Shown here: positions 24,949 through 32,948 of the stretch, in pieces
Layout: every line of letters begins with the position of its first letter
How positions within the stretch are numbered: position 1 is the stretch's first letter
Assembly: GCF_030053415.1 (NCBI RefSeq)
Contig: NZ_JASGBJ010000002.1
Coordinates: forward strand, 1-64,000
Direction: 5' to 3'
Source: Marinobacter sp. CHS3-4
Lineage (GTDB): Bacteria; Pseudomonadota; Gammaproteobacteria; Pseudomonadales; Oleiphilaceae
DNA: 64,000 nucleotides
The notes under the pieces: generated by a model
What the model was told of the DNA's origin: nothing
Databases searched by the model: none
Seen by the model: only the letters and a program-made list of their open reading frames with translations
Made by a program: the position numbers and the translations under genes

Positions 24949-26068
24949 TCACAACCCTCAGAGACTTTTTGATCCAGCGATAGGTGTCGTCGGGTTTAAA
25001 ATTAACCAGAATCTCTGCCTCACCGCCTGCCTCGCCGTCGAGGAAGTATTCCACCGAAGCCGTCTGCCAGCTGAATGAGTGCACGACGACGTCTTGATCC
25101 CGGGTACTGATTGCCTCCAGATTTGCCAGTGAGGGCTCGCCGCCTATCTTCTTGATGTCTATGCTCTTGATGGCGGTATCGGACTGTGGAAAGTCTGCGA
25201 CGAATTCGTCCAGATAGTACTCGATCGCTAGATCGGTACTGATGATATCCAGTTCGCGAGTCAGAAAATTCTCTGCCGTAGTGATTTCAATATCAGCTAT
25301 CGTTCTGATGGACTTCAGTATCCGATCCCTGAGGTTTTCCTTGTCTTCCTTGTATTCGACATCTTCGTCCCGATCTTCCGGATCTTCTGGGCGGGGCGGA
25401 GCATTATCGATGGCTTCCTGGGTGGGAGGTTCCTGGCAAAGCTCATTGTCCGGCGGGTAAAAACAAATCTCTGCCAAAAGTTGATTGGCAGGGGACAGGC
25501 GATCGTCATCGTCCAGGGCAAATTCTCCACGCGGCACGTTGAAGTCGATTGGGTCAGTCAGAGAGGGCAGAGTGGCATTCAGCTGTTCAATAACACGCTC
25601 CCGGATTTCAATACCCTGACCATCTGCGGTTCTCATCCGCCAGTTCAGCGTCAGCAGGAAACGCGTTAAATTAATGAGCGGGTCGGATGTTTGCACCAGC
25701 TGTTGCTCGGTAATCCGGTGGCTTTGCAGGCCTTCCTCGGTGGTGCCGGCGATCTTCAGGGCTTCCCGCTCGTCGGTAAAAAATTCGAGCGGCGTCACAA
25801 CCGGCTCTACTGGCACACCGCTGATCAGCTGAAGATCTCCTACCCACAGGGTCAGCTCCTCGCCAGGGTAGTATTCGTATTCGCCCTTTTCGTTGGTTTT
25901 GCCGCGTTGACTGGCTGTTTGATAGGTCAGGCCGGAGATCCCCGTCGGGGTGATTTGACCCACCTCTGCTCCATTGCTGCCACCGTTTTTATCATCGTCG
26001 AGACAGCCCGCCAAAAGGAGAGCGGACATCAGTAATGGAGCGCCTGTCTTGAGGTGAACGGATCTCAT
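24938..26068 (-). CDS. Large lipoprotein of unknown function
   Basis: A 376-residue exported lipoprotein: signal peptide with lipobox LLAGC (Cys22), followed by an acidic, Gly/Asn-rich tether (LDDDKNGGSNG). The early mature part (GISGLTYQTASQRGKTNEKGEYEYYPGEELTLWVGDLQL) reads like a beta-rich repeat also seen in other marine surface proteins, with a T-x-x-KGEYEY pattern. The middle is helical and acidic (about 220-245). No enzyme motif is visible and the function is unknown. It is convergent with the HD-GYP gene (11-nt overlap) and divergent from the ABC exporter. Confidence 0.75.
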   Translation of the reverse strand: MRSVHLKTGAPLLMSALLLAGCLDDDKNGGSNGAEVGQITPTGISGLTYQTASQRGKTNEKGEYEYYPGEELTLWVGDLQLISGVPVEPVVTPLEFFTDEREALKIAGTTEEGLQSHRITEQQLVQTSDPLINLTRFLLTLNWRMRTADGQGIEIRERVIEQLNATLPSLTDPIDFNVPRGEFALDDDDRLSPANQLLAEICFYPPDNELCQEPPTQEAIDNAPPRPEDPEDRDEDVEYKEDKENLRDRILKSIRTIADIEITTAENFLTRELDIISTDLAIEYYLDEFVADFPQSDTAIKSIDIKKIGGEPSLANLEAISTRDQDVVVHSFSWQTASVEYFLDGEAGGEAEILVNFKPDDTYRWIKKSLRVVITP

Positions 26069-26134
26069 GGTTGTGGGAACATCCTTGCTTCAGGTCAGCC
26101 TGTTGCCCCCGGTTTTAGCGGGCCGCAGCAATGT

Positions 26135-26163
26135 TTGTAAATTGTTGTAACCGGCATTATAGG
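26135..26163 (+). promoter_or_regulatory. Possible promoter of the ABC exporter
   Basis: TTGTAA (26135-26140) and TATAGG (26158-26163) are spaced by 17 bp, each matching four of six consensus bases. The position, about 140 nt upstream of the ATPase start, is reasonable. Weak evidence. Confidence 0.35.
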
Positions 26164-26306
26164 GATCGTTGGCGCCCTATATCGGGAAACCTGTCGCAGT
26201 TTGGGGTTTTCGTCACTGCTATCTGTCCGGGACGACACCTTGAAATTTTCGGTCAGGGCCGCCATTGAATGAGCTTCCGCCCGATCCGCTTCAATATGGA
26301 ATGGAC

Positions 26307-27257
26307 ATGACCAACGCTTTAGAAATAGAGAATCTTGTCAAAACTTACGGCGACGGCTTTGCTGCGCTGAAGGGCATTGATATGAACGTCAAAGAGGGTG
26401 ACTTTTTTGCCCTTCTTGGGCCAAACGGCGCCGGAAAATCCACTACCCTGGGTATCGTTTGTTCCCTGGTTAACAAGACGTCGGGCAAGGTCAGGGTGTT
26501 TGGCTCAGATATTGATACCCACCTTTCTGACGCCAAGCTCAATTTGGGCGTGGTTCCCCAGGAGTTCAATTTCAATCAGTTTGAGAAGGTTTACGACATC
26601 GTCACCACTCAAGCTGGTTACTACGGAATACCACTTCGCAAAGCCGCAGTATCGGCTGAGAAATACCTCAAGCAGCTGGGCTTATGGGATAAGCGTAACA
26701 CTCCCGCCCGCATGCTCTCAGGCGGCATGAAACGTCGGCTGATGATCGCCCGTGCGCTGGTTCATGAACCAAAACTGCTGATACTGGACGAGCCGACCGC
26801 CGGCGTGGACATCGAGCTGCGGCGCTCCATGTGGGCCTTTCTTGAGGAGATGAACCGCCAGGGCACCACCATTATCCTCACTACCCATTATCTGGAAGAG
26901 GCCGAGGCGCTTTGCAGAAACATTGCCATCATCGATCACGGCAAGATCCTGAAGCACACCAGCAAACGGGATCTGCTGCAGCAGCTGAGCGTTGAGACCT
27001 TTGTGCTGGACACTGACAAGCCACTGGAAGCGGTTCCAGAACTGAAGAATTTCGATTGTCGGCTGGACGATGAAGGTGCGTTGTTGGTCGAAGTACAGAA
27101 AGGGCACAGCCTGAACGGCATGTTCATTGAACTTGAAGCAAAAGGCATTCGCGTCGTCAGCATGAGAACCAAAGCGAACCGCCTGGAGGAGTTGTTTATC
27201 CGTATGGTCGAAGAGAACGCGGAACAAACCCGGGTAAGTCAGGAGGGCGCGGCATGA
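26307..27257 (+). CDS. ABC transporter ATP-binding protein (YadG-like)
   Basis: A 316-residue ATPase of an ABC-2 type exporter. Walker A is GPNGAGKST (about residue 40), the signature LSGGMKRRLMIARAL follows, Walker B is LLILDEPTAGVD, and the H-loop is TTHYLEEAE. The C-terminal 90 residues form the usual regulatory tail. The start is ambiguous: the frame opens at 26265, but ATG 26307 (MTNALEIENL) gives a normal N-terminus. It overlaps the permease gene by 4 nt (ATGA). The pair resembles E. coli YadG/YadH, whose substrate is unknown. Confidence 0.92.
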   Translation: MTNALEIENLVKTYGDGFAALKGIDMNVKEGDFFALLGPNGAGKSTTLGIVCSLVNKTSGKVRVFGSDIDTHLSDAKLNLGVVPQEFNFNQFEKVYDIVTTQAGYYGIPLRKAAVSAEKYLKQLGLWDKRNTPARMLSGGMKRRLMIARALVHEPKLLILDEPTAGVDIELRRSMWAFLEEMNRQGTTIILTTHYLEEAEALCRNIAIIDHGKILKHTSKRDLLQQLSVETFVLDTDKPLEAVPELKNFDCRLDDEGALLVEVQKGHSLNGMFIELEAKGIRVVSMRTKANRLEELFIRMVEENAEQTRVSQEGAA

Positions 27258-28027
27258 GAACCGATGCCATGATGACCGCGTTCAATACGATTGTGGTCCG
27301 CGAAGTGCGACGCTTCATGCGGATCTGGCCGCAGACACTGCTCCCACCGGCCGTCACCATGACGCTCTATTTCATTATCTTCGGCAATCTGATTGGGTCT
27401 CGTATTGGCAGTATGGGTGGCTTCGATTATATGGCCTTCATCGTGCCTGGATTGATCATGATGTCGGTGATTACCAGCTCATACGCCAACGTGGTGTCTT
27501 CGTTCTTTTCGATGAAATTCCAGCGAAGTATCGAAGAATTGCTGGTGTCCCCGGTGCCAAACTGGATTATTCTTTCCGGGTACGTGGCCGGCGGCATGGC
27601 GCGAGGTCTGGGGATCGGGCTGATCGTCACCCTGTTATCGCTGGCCTTCACCCGATTGTCGATTCACAACCTTCCGATGGTGATCCTGACGGTCTTTCTC
27701 ACGTCGGCGCTGTTTGCCGTTGGTGGTTTCATCAATGCCATGTTGGCCACCAAATTTGACGACATTTCAATTGTGCCCACGTTTGTGCTGACGCCGCTGA
27801 CCTATTTGGGGGGCGTGTTCTATTCAATCGATCTGTTGCCGGCCTTTTGGCAGGGCGTCTCAATGATCAATCCCATTCTTTATATGATCAATGCGTTCCG
27901 CTTTGGCATTCTTGGTGTATCGGATGTAAACCCCTTTATTGCTCTCGGGATGATTCTGGTGTTTATTACGCTCCTTTCGGCGGTGGCCTTGCGTATGCTG
28001 AACAGAGGCAAGGGCATTCGCAGCTAA
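27254..28027 (+). CDS. ABC-2 type permease (YadH-like)
   Basis: A 257-residue inner-membrane permease with six hydrophobic segments, partner of the ATPase encoded just upstream (4-nt overlap). Family features include the N-terminal amphipathic FNTIVVREVRRFMRIWPQTL, FQRSIEELLVSPVP in the cytoplasmic loop, and LTPLTYLGGVFYSID near residue 180. Substrate unknown. queF starts 23 nt downstream and may be partly co-transcribed. Confidence 0.92.
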   Translation: MRTDAMMTAFNTIVVREVRRFMRIWPQTLLPPAVTMTLYFIIFGNLIGSRIGSMGGFDYMAFIVPGLIMMSVITSSYANVVSSFFSMKFQRSIEELLVSPVPNWIILSGYVAGGMARGLGIGLIVTLLSLAFTRLSIHNLPMVILTVFLTSALFAVGGFINAMLATKFDDISIVPTFVLTPLTYLGGVFYSIDLLPAFWQGVSMINPILYMINAFRFGILGVSDVNPFIALGMILVFITLLSAVALRMLNRGKGIRS

Positions 28028-28050
28028 CGCTGTCTTTAAAAGGTTTGGCT

Positions 28051-28872
28051 ATGTCACTTATCGATGCACCGCTGGGCAAGTCCAGTGAATACCCGGACAG
28101 CTACGATCCAACGCTACTATTTCCCGTTGCTCGTGACGTGAATCGGCGCCGTATCGGGCTCGAGGATGGCCGTTGGCCCTGGTTTGGTGAAGACCTGTGG
28201 CAAGGTTGGGAGATTTCGTGGCTGCGACCGAGTGGGGTGCCGGCAGTGGCCTGGGCGGAGATCTCGGTTCCCTGCGCCTCGCCTTCCATCGTCGAATCCA
28301 AGTCGATGAAGCTGTACCTCAATTCACTGAACCAGGCGGTGTTTTCTTCTCCTGACCGGGTCAGGGAGGTCATCGAGCAGGACCTGTCCAGTGTCAGTGG
28401 CGGGGCGGTGTCCGTCACTTTGCATTCCGTAGACGACAGCGGCCGTCTTGCCGGTAGGCCGGATGGCTTCGTGCTGATTGACGATGAGCCCGTCGAGGGC
28501 GTTGAGTACCACTATCAGCCCGAAGTGTTGCGTGCCGATGCCGATCGTCAGATCTCCGAGCGTCTCTGTTCCCACTTGTTGAAGAGCAACTGTCCCGTGA
28601 CCGGGCAGCCCGATTGGGCGTCCGTTTTAATCGAATATACCGGAGCGGCAATTGATCGGGCGTCACTACTGAAATATGTGGTCGGGTTTCGGCAGACTCA
28701 GGATTTCCACGAGCACTGTGTGGAAACAATGTTTACCGATCTGATGGCACGTTGTGCGCCGGAGGCGCTGACAATCTGTGCGCGTTACACGCGTCGCGGT
28801 GGGCTGGATATCAATCCGTTGAGAAGCACGCAACCGGATGCCAGCCTGGGCCCCCGGCTAATACGGCAGTAG
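28051..28872 (+). CDS. queF: NADPH-dependent 7-cyano-7-deazaguanine reductase (QueF, long form)
   Basis: A 273-residue enzyme reducing preQ0 to preQ1 in queuosine synthesis. It is the two-domain (long) type: the N-terminal half carries VESKSMKLYLNSLN (substrate/NADPH motif) and the C-terminal half SNCPVTGQPDWAS, with the nucleophilic Cys and the Asp. The start at 28051 gives MSLIDAPLGKSSEY, a standard N-terminus; the longer frame from 27847 is only a shadow of the permease gene. The later pathway genes queA and tgt are also in this window, 14 kb away. Its stop is 1 nt from the convergent cyclase gene. Confidence 0.95.
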   Translation: MSLIDAPLGKSSEYPDSYDPTLLFPVARDVNRRRIGLEDGRWPWFGEDLWQGWEISWLRPSGVPAVAWAEISVPCASPSIVESKSMKLYLNSLNQAVFSSPDRVREVIEQDLSSVSGGAVSVTLHSVDDSGRLAGRPDGFVLIDDEPVEGVEYHYQPEVLRADADRQISERLCSHLLKSNCPVTGQPDWASVLIEYTGAAIDRASLLKYVVGFRQTQDFHEHCVETMFTDLMARCAPEALTICARYTRRGGLDINPLRSTQPDASLGPRLIRQ

Positions 28873-28873
28873 A

Positions 28874-30316
28874 TTATTCTTCGCGCCTCAGCCGGTCTGC
28901 GGCGTCTTCAAGGGCGGAAAGAATGGACTCGCGTTCTTTCTCGGTGATCTTGTCGGAATCCAGGTACATGGCAAAGCCGCTGTGTTCATGCTCCATGAAG
29001 CTTCGGTGTGGCCCCATGTCCCGGCGGAAATCGACCACTTCGTAGATCGGTACCGGCCGTCCAAAGCCTTTCACGGTAATTTCACCTTTGTCCCGGCACA
29101 TGATCCGGTCTTTGATCAACGAGAAGGTTTCGTAGGAAATCAGGATCTCGCCAGGCTCGGCCAGGGACTCAAGCCGGCTGGCCAGGTTCACCTCTTTACC
29201 GATGATGGTGTAATCCATGCGGTTCTCAGCGCCGAAGTTCCCCACGGTGGTGTAACCGGTGCTGATGCCCATGCGGATTTCCAGGGGCGTTTTGATGCCC
29301 TGGCTACGCCACTTCTGGCGCATGATCTTCATGTGCTTTCTCATGTCTATGGCCATCGATACACACGACAGGGCATCCTGCTTCTGGCCCTGACTGGTGG
29401 GATCACCGAAGAAAATCATGATGGAATCGCCAACGAACTTGTCGATGGTGCCGCCGTATTTCAGGGCCACTTCAGACATCTCATTGAAGTAATGGTTGAG
29501 CAGCTCTGTCAGGGCCTCGGGCTCCATTTCTTCAGACAGCTCGGTAAAGCCCTTTATATCGGAGAAGAAAACCGCGAGCTTTTTGCGCTGGGTTTCGAGA
29601 CGTACGTCCCGTTCGCCGGTGAAGATCGACTGCCAGACCTGTGGCGACAAATATTTGGAAAGCTTGTGAGAGAGTGCAATGGATTGCTCACGCTGGTTCT
29701 GAATCTGGGTCTTCGCCATCATGAGGGCTCGCGCCTGCTGATGGGAATAGAAGGCGGTCACACAGATGTAGCAGCCGGTCGCCAGGATCGAGACCACACT
29801 GGTGGCGAGTGGCGAATAAGGAGACGGAGCCAGGCCAACAACGGAAATCGCTGCGCCGATGGATGCACCGGTAATCAGCGTGCCGAAAAACCACTGTCTG
29901 ACACCGCCTATGATCAGGCAGCTGAACATCAGCATCAGCAAAACGGAAACTGAAGGAATAACGACCAGGCCAATCGTTCCGATAAACCCGCCTCCAATGG
30001 CGCAATCGACCAGCAGCATTTTCTGACGAACGCGCGGGGAATTACGGAGGAAGGTGCGACGAGTAAGCTGATGGGCAATGTGCGGCCAGAGAATGGCGGC
30101 CACGAGCGTCCAGGTCATCCAGGTGGGAAACAAATCCTGAGCAAGACCCGAGGCGATGACACTGCCTGTGGCGGTGTAGGCAAGAATACGCCCGCTATAA
30201 TCCGGCATCGGCGGAATAGCCACCGGATTGTTCTGGGAGTCCAGAACAGCACTTTTGCTGGAGGCGCTCTTGTTAGGCGAGGCCGAGTTCCTTAAATCAA
30301 CAGGTGCGTTCATCAT
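28874..30316 (-). CDS. Membrane class III adenylate cyclase
   Basis: A 480-residue protein: N-terminal hydrophobic region with about six segments (residues about 45-195), then a class III cyclase domain (about 245-420). Catalytic features are complete: metal-binding Asp in FFSDIKGF, second Asp in KFVGDSIMIFFG, adenine-selecting Lys and Asp (DKFVG, MDYTIIG), and transition-state Asn/Arg in NLASRLES. It should therefore make cAMP from ATP. The C-terminal 60 residues are charged. Two adjacent ATGs at the start (30316, 30313) lack a clear Shine-Dalgarno sequence. The 267 bp upstream hold no gene and separate it from the divergent nitroreductase gene. Confidence 0.92.
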   Translation of the reverse strand: MMNAPVDLRNSASPNKSASSKSAVLDSQNNPVAIPPMPDYSGRILAYTATGSVIASGLAQDLFPTWMTWTLVAAILWPHIAHQLTRRTFLRNSPRVRQKMLLVDCAIGGGFIGTIGLVVIPSVSVLLMLMFSCLIIGGVRQWFFGTLITGASIGAAISVVGLAPSPYSPLATSVVSILATGCYICVTAFYSHQQARALMMAKTQIQNQREQSIALSHKLSKYLSPQVWQSIFTGERDVRLETQRKKLAVFFSDIKGFTELSEEMEPEALTELLNHYFNEMSEVALKYGGTIDKFVGDSIMIFFGDPTSQGQKQDALSCVSMAIDMRKHMKIMRQKWRSQGIKTPLEIRMGISTGYTTVGNFGAENRMDYTIIGKEVNLASRLESLAEPGEILISYETFSLIKDRIMCRDKGEITVKGFGRPVPIYEVVDFRRDMGPHRSFMEHEHSGFAMYLDSDKITEKERESILSALEDAADRLRREE

Positions 30317-30583
30317 TCAGAATCTGATGCGGACCGCAGCACGCTGCGACTGATTGCTTCGATAGGCTCGCCGGGAAAGCAGCCATTGACTCTGGTAGAC
30401 TCCCGAAAGAGCTGTTGTCGGCTTATTGGCATCAGCGGTACACGTTTATTGTTGGTAATAATTACGACCAAAGACTAACAGCAAACCGTGTGTGTCACAA
30501 TTCACACAATTGGTTTCAAGAACCGGTTGGCCTCTTTGGCTATTCAGGTTTCATTGGAAACAGTTATTGACCGATGAGGCAGT

Positions 30584-31138
30584 ATGACAAACGTCATTGA
30601 CGCACTTTTGAATCGTTCTTCGGAGCCGCGCCTGCAAGCGCCCGCACCGGATCCGGAGACACTGGACAAGGCCTTTGCCTGTGCAGCAAGAGCGCCAGAC
30701 CATGCCTTGCTGAGGCCCTGGCGTTATCTGGTCATAGAAGGGGGCGGCCTCGAAAGACTGGGCGAGTTGTTTGTTTCATCTTGCAGTGACGCTGCCACAG
30801 AGCAGGAAGTAGAAAAGCTTCGTCGAGCGCCGCAAAGAGCGCCGATGGTCATTGTGGGCATTGCCTGCCACCAGTCTCACCCGAAAGTGCCAGAACTGGA
30901 GCAGACAATGTCTGCTGCGGTCGGCATGGGTTACTTGCTGATGGCACTCCAGTCTGCCGGTTATGGTGGTATGTGGCGAACAGGTGCCATGGCCCACAAC
31001 GAGTCGGTTGCCAGGGGACTTGGCCTTCAAGACAACGAGTTGATCACCGGCTTTCTTTATGTCGGTTCCGTCGCCAGCGAGAAACCGGCAGTACCTCGCC
31101 CGGATAAAGATTCGTATGTGAGCAGGTGGCCCGTCTGA
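30584..31138 (+). CDS. Small nitroreductase-family protein (YdjA-like)
   Basis: A 184-residue flavoprotein of the nitroreductase superfamily, short YdjA/TdsD type. FMN-contact regions are LLNRSSEPRLQAPAP near residue 8, ARAPDHALLRPWRY (about 34-47), and AVGMGYLLMALQSAGYGGMW (about 113-132). Such proteins use NAD(P)H and FMN to reduce nitro or quinone compounds; the physiological substrate is unknown. It stands alone between the divergent cyclase and the flagellar block. Confidence 0.9.
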   Translation: MTNVIDALLNRSSEPRLQAPAPDPETLDKAFACAARAPDHALLRPWRYLVIEGGGLERLGELFVSSCSDAATEQEVEKLRRAPQRAPMVIVGIACHQSHPKVPELEQTMSAAVGMGYLLMALQSAGYGGMWRTGAMAHNESVARGLGLQDNELITGFLYVGSVASEKPAVPRPDKDSYVSRWPV

Positions 31139-31262
31139 TCGGTGCGATCTCATTGCCCCATGGCGGCAAGGGGAAATCTCTTGCCGCATCGCCATTGCCC
31201 CTGCTGGTCGCAAATCGGCCAAACCCGCTCCCCACGCCCATTTCAGCGTAACTTCTCCAAAC

Positions 31263-31278
31263 TGGCATTCCGATTGCT
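31263..31278 (+). promoter_or_regulatory. Sigma54-type promoter before flgB
   Basis: TGGCATTCCGATTGCT has the GG-N10-GC spacing of RpoN promoters and matches TGGCAY-N5-TTGCW. It lies 67 nt before flgB. RpoN/FleQ-FlgR control of rod and hook genes is established in Pseudomonas and Vibrio-type flagellar systems. Confidence 0.75.
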
Positions 31279-31344
31279 TTGACCCTATCAAAGCGAAGAA
31301 CCGGCAAAACAGACTGACCGGTAAGCCAAGATTCTGGAGGCGTT

Positions 31345-31743
31345 ATGGCTCTATCCCTCGACAATGCATTGGGGATTCATCAACAGGCCCTCGAAGCCCG
31401 TGTAAAACGTGCAGAAGTGTTGGCCAATAATCTGGCGAATGCCGACACACCGGGATACAAAGCCCGAGACGTTGATTTCGGCGCGATGATGGAAAAAGCC
31501 AAGCAGGACATGACCGGTCTGGGCATGAACAGAACCCATGAGAACCACATGGACACCTCAGCGTCGGGACCAAACGGTGAACTGATGTATCGGGTTCCGC
31601 ATCAGCCGTCGGTGGACGGCAACACGGTGGATGCCCAGCAGGAACAAACCAGATTTATGCGTAACGCGATGGATTATCAAGCCAGTTTTCAGTTTCTGAA
31701 CGGCAAGATTACCGGCATCAAAAAGGCGCTTTCCGGTCAGTAA
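31345..31743 (+). CDS. flgB: Flagellar basal-body rod protein FlgB
   Basis: A 132-residue proximal rod subunit. The N-terminal motif RVKRAEVLANNLANADTPGY is the conserved rod/hook family helix, and the C-terminal helix (NAMDYQASFQFLNGKI) forms the coiled core. The start follows CTGGAGG by a good distance. First gene of the flgBCDE set, 35 nt before flgC. Exported by the flagellar type III system, so no signal peptide is expected. Confidence 0.96.
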   Translation: MALSLDNALGIHQQALEARVKRAEVLANNLANADTPGYKARDVDFGAMMEKAKQDMTGLGMNRTHENHMDTSASGPNGELMYRVPHQPSVDGNTVDAQQEQTRFMRNAMDYQASFQFLNGKITGIKKALSGQ

Positions 31744-31778
31744 CCGGGCCGCGATCTAACGAATAGGGGAGCAGGAAT

Positions 31779-32228
31779 ATGTCTCTGGGAAGCATTTTCG
31801 ACATCGCAGGATCCGGTATGACAGCGCAGTCGCTGCGTCTGAATACCACGGCGTCAAACATCGCCAATGCGGAAACCGCCAGTTCCAGCATTGACCAGAC
31901 CTACCGGGCGCGTAAGCCGGTTTTTGCGGCCATTCAGCAGTCCATGTTGAATCCCTCGCAGCAGGGCTTGGCATTGCCAAGTGATCAGGGGCCGGGCGCA
32001 GGTGTCAGAGTTGAAGGTGTGGTTGAAAGTGATGCGGAGCTTCAGATGCGCTACGAGCCTGACCATCCCGCTGCCAACGAAGACGGCTACGTGTTTTACC
32101 CGAACGTCAACGTTGTGGAAGAGATGGCAGACATGATGTCGTCCTCCAGAAGTTTTCAGATGAATGTCGACATTATGAACAGCGCCAAGTCCATGATGCA
32201 GCGCATCCTGACCCTGGGTCAGCAGTAA
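31779..32228 (+). CDS. flgC: Flagellar basal-body rod protein FlgC
   Basis: A 149-residue proximal rod protein with the family N-terminus (FDIAGSGMTAQSLRLNTTAS, then NIANAETASS) and C-terminus (NVVEEMADMMSSSRSFQMNV). Lies between flgB (35 nt) and flgD (18 nt), same direction. Confidence 0.96.
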   Translation: MSLGSIFDIAGSGMTAQSLRLNTTASNIANAETASSSIDQTYRARKPVFAAIQQSMLNPSQQGLALPSDQGPGAGVRVEGVVESDAELQMRYEPDHPAANEDGYVFYPNVNVVEEMADMMSSSRSFQMNVDIMNSAKSMMQRILTLGQQ

Positions 32229-32246
32229 TCGAGTGAGGGAATCCTT

Positions 32247-32921
32247 ATGAGTGTTGTTAACCCGACAAACGTCCAGGATGTGCTGAGCCAGTATCGGTTG
32301 GAGCAGGAGAAGACCGGCAGTGGCGATGAGCTCGGCAAGAACGAGTTCATGGAGTTGATGCTGGCGCAGCTTAAAAACCAGAACCCGCTGGAACCTCAGG
32401 ACAATGGGGAATTTATATCCCAGCTTGCGCAATTCAGCTCACTGGAAGAGATGCAGAGCCTTTCTGGCAGCGTTGATGACGTGGTCAGCCAGTTCCGCTC
32501 GACCCAGGCCTTGCAGGCTTCCGCCATGGTGGGTCGTACCGTTCTGGCACCCTCCAATTATGGCGTCCTGGGGGCTGACGGCGAAATCTCCGGCAACATT
32601 GAAGTACCGGCCACCACGTCAGGGCTGAGAGTGTCTATCGAAAACGAGTCCGGTGAGCGGGTCAGGCAAATGGACCTTGGGTCTCAGCAGCCGGGCGTAA
32701 CCGGCTTTAACTGGGATGGCAAGGATGGAAACGGCAATTCTTTGCCACCGGGCCGATACAAGGTAGTCGCAGAGGCATCATACCCGGAAGGACAACAACA
32801 GCTGGGCACCATGGTCAGTGCAAACGTGGATAGCGTTTCCCTCGGCCAGGGCGGCAGCGTCACTCTGAACCTGGCTGGCATGGGCTCCATCGCATTGTCA
32901 GACGTTCAGCAGATCAATTAA
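32247..32921 (+). CDS. flgD: Flagellar hook assembly scaffold FlgD
   Basis: A 224-residue hook cap that guides FlgE polymerisation and is removed at hook completion. The N-terminal export region has the FLMLAQLKNQNPLEP-like signature (here MELMLAQLKNQNPLEPQDN, about residues 37-55). The C-terminal half has FlgD Tudor/Ig-like strands (VTGFNWDGKDGNGNSLPPGR). It precedes flgE by 27 nt. Confidence 0.96.
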   Translation: MSVVNPTNVQDVLSQYRLEQEKTGSGDELGKNEFMELMLAQLKNQNPLEPQDNGEFISQLAQFSSLEEMQSLSGSVDDVVSQFRSTQALQASAMVGRTVLAPSNYGVLGADGEISGNIEVPATTSGLRVSIENESGERVRQMDLGSQQPGVTGFNWDGKDGNGNSLPPGRYKVVAEASYPEGQQQLGTMVSANVDSVSLGQGGSVTLNLAGMGSIALSDVQQIN

Positions 32922-32948
32922 GACCGGAACACAGCAAGGGGTAGAAGT

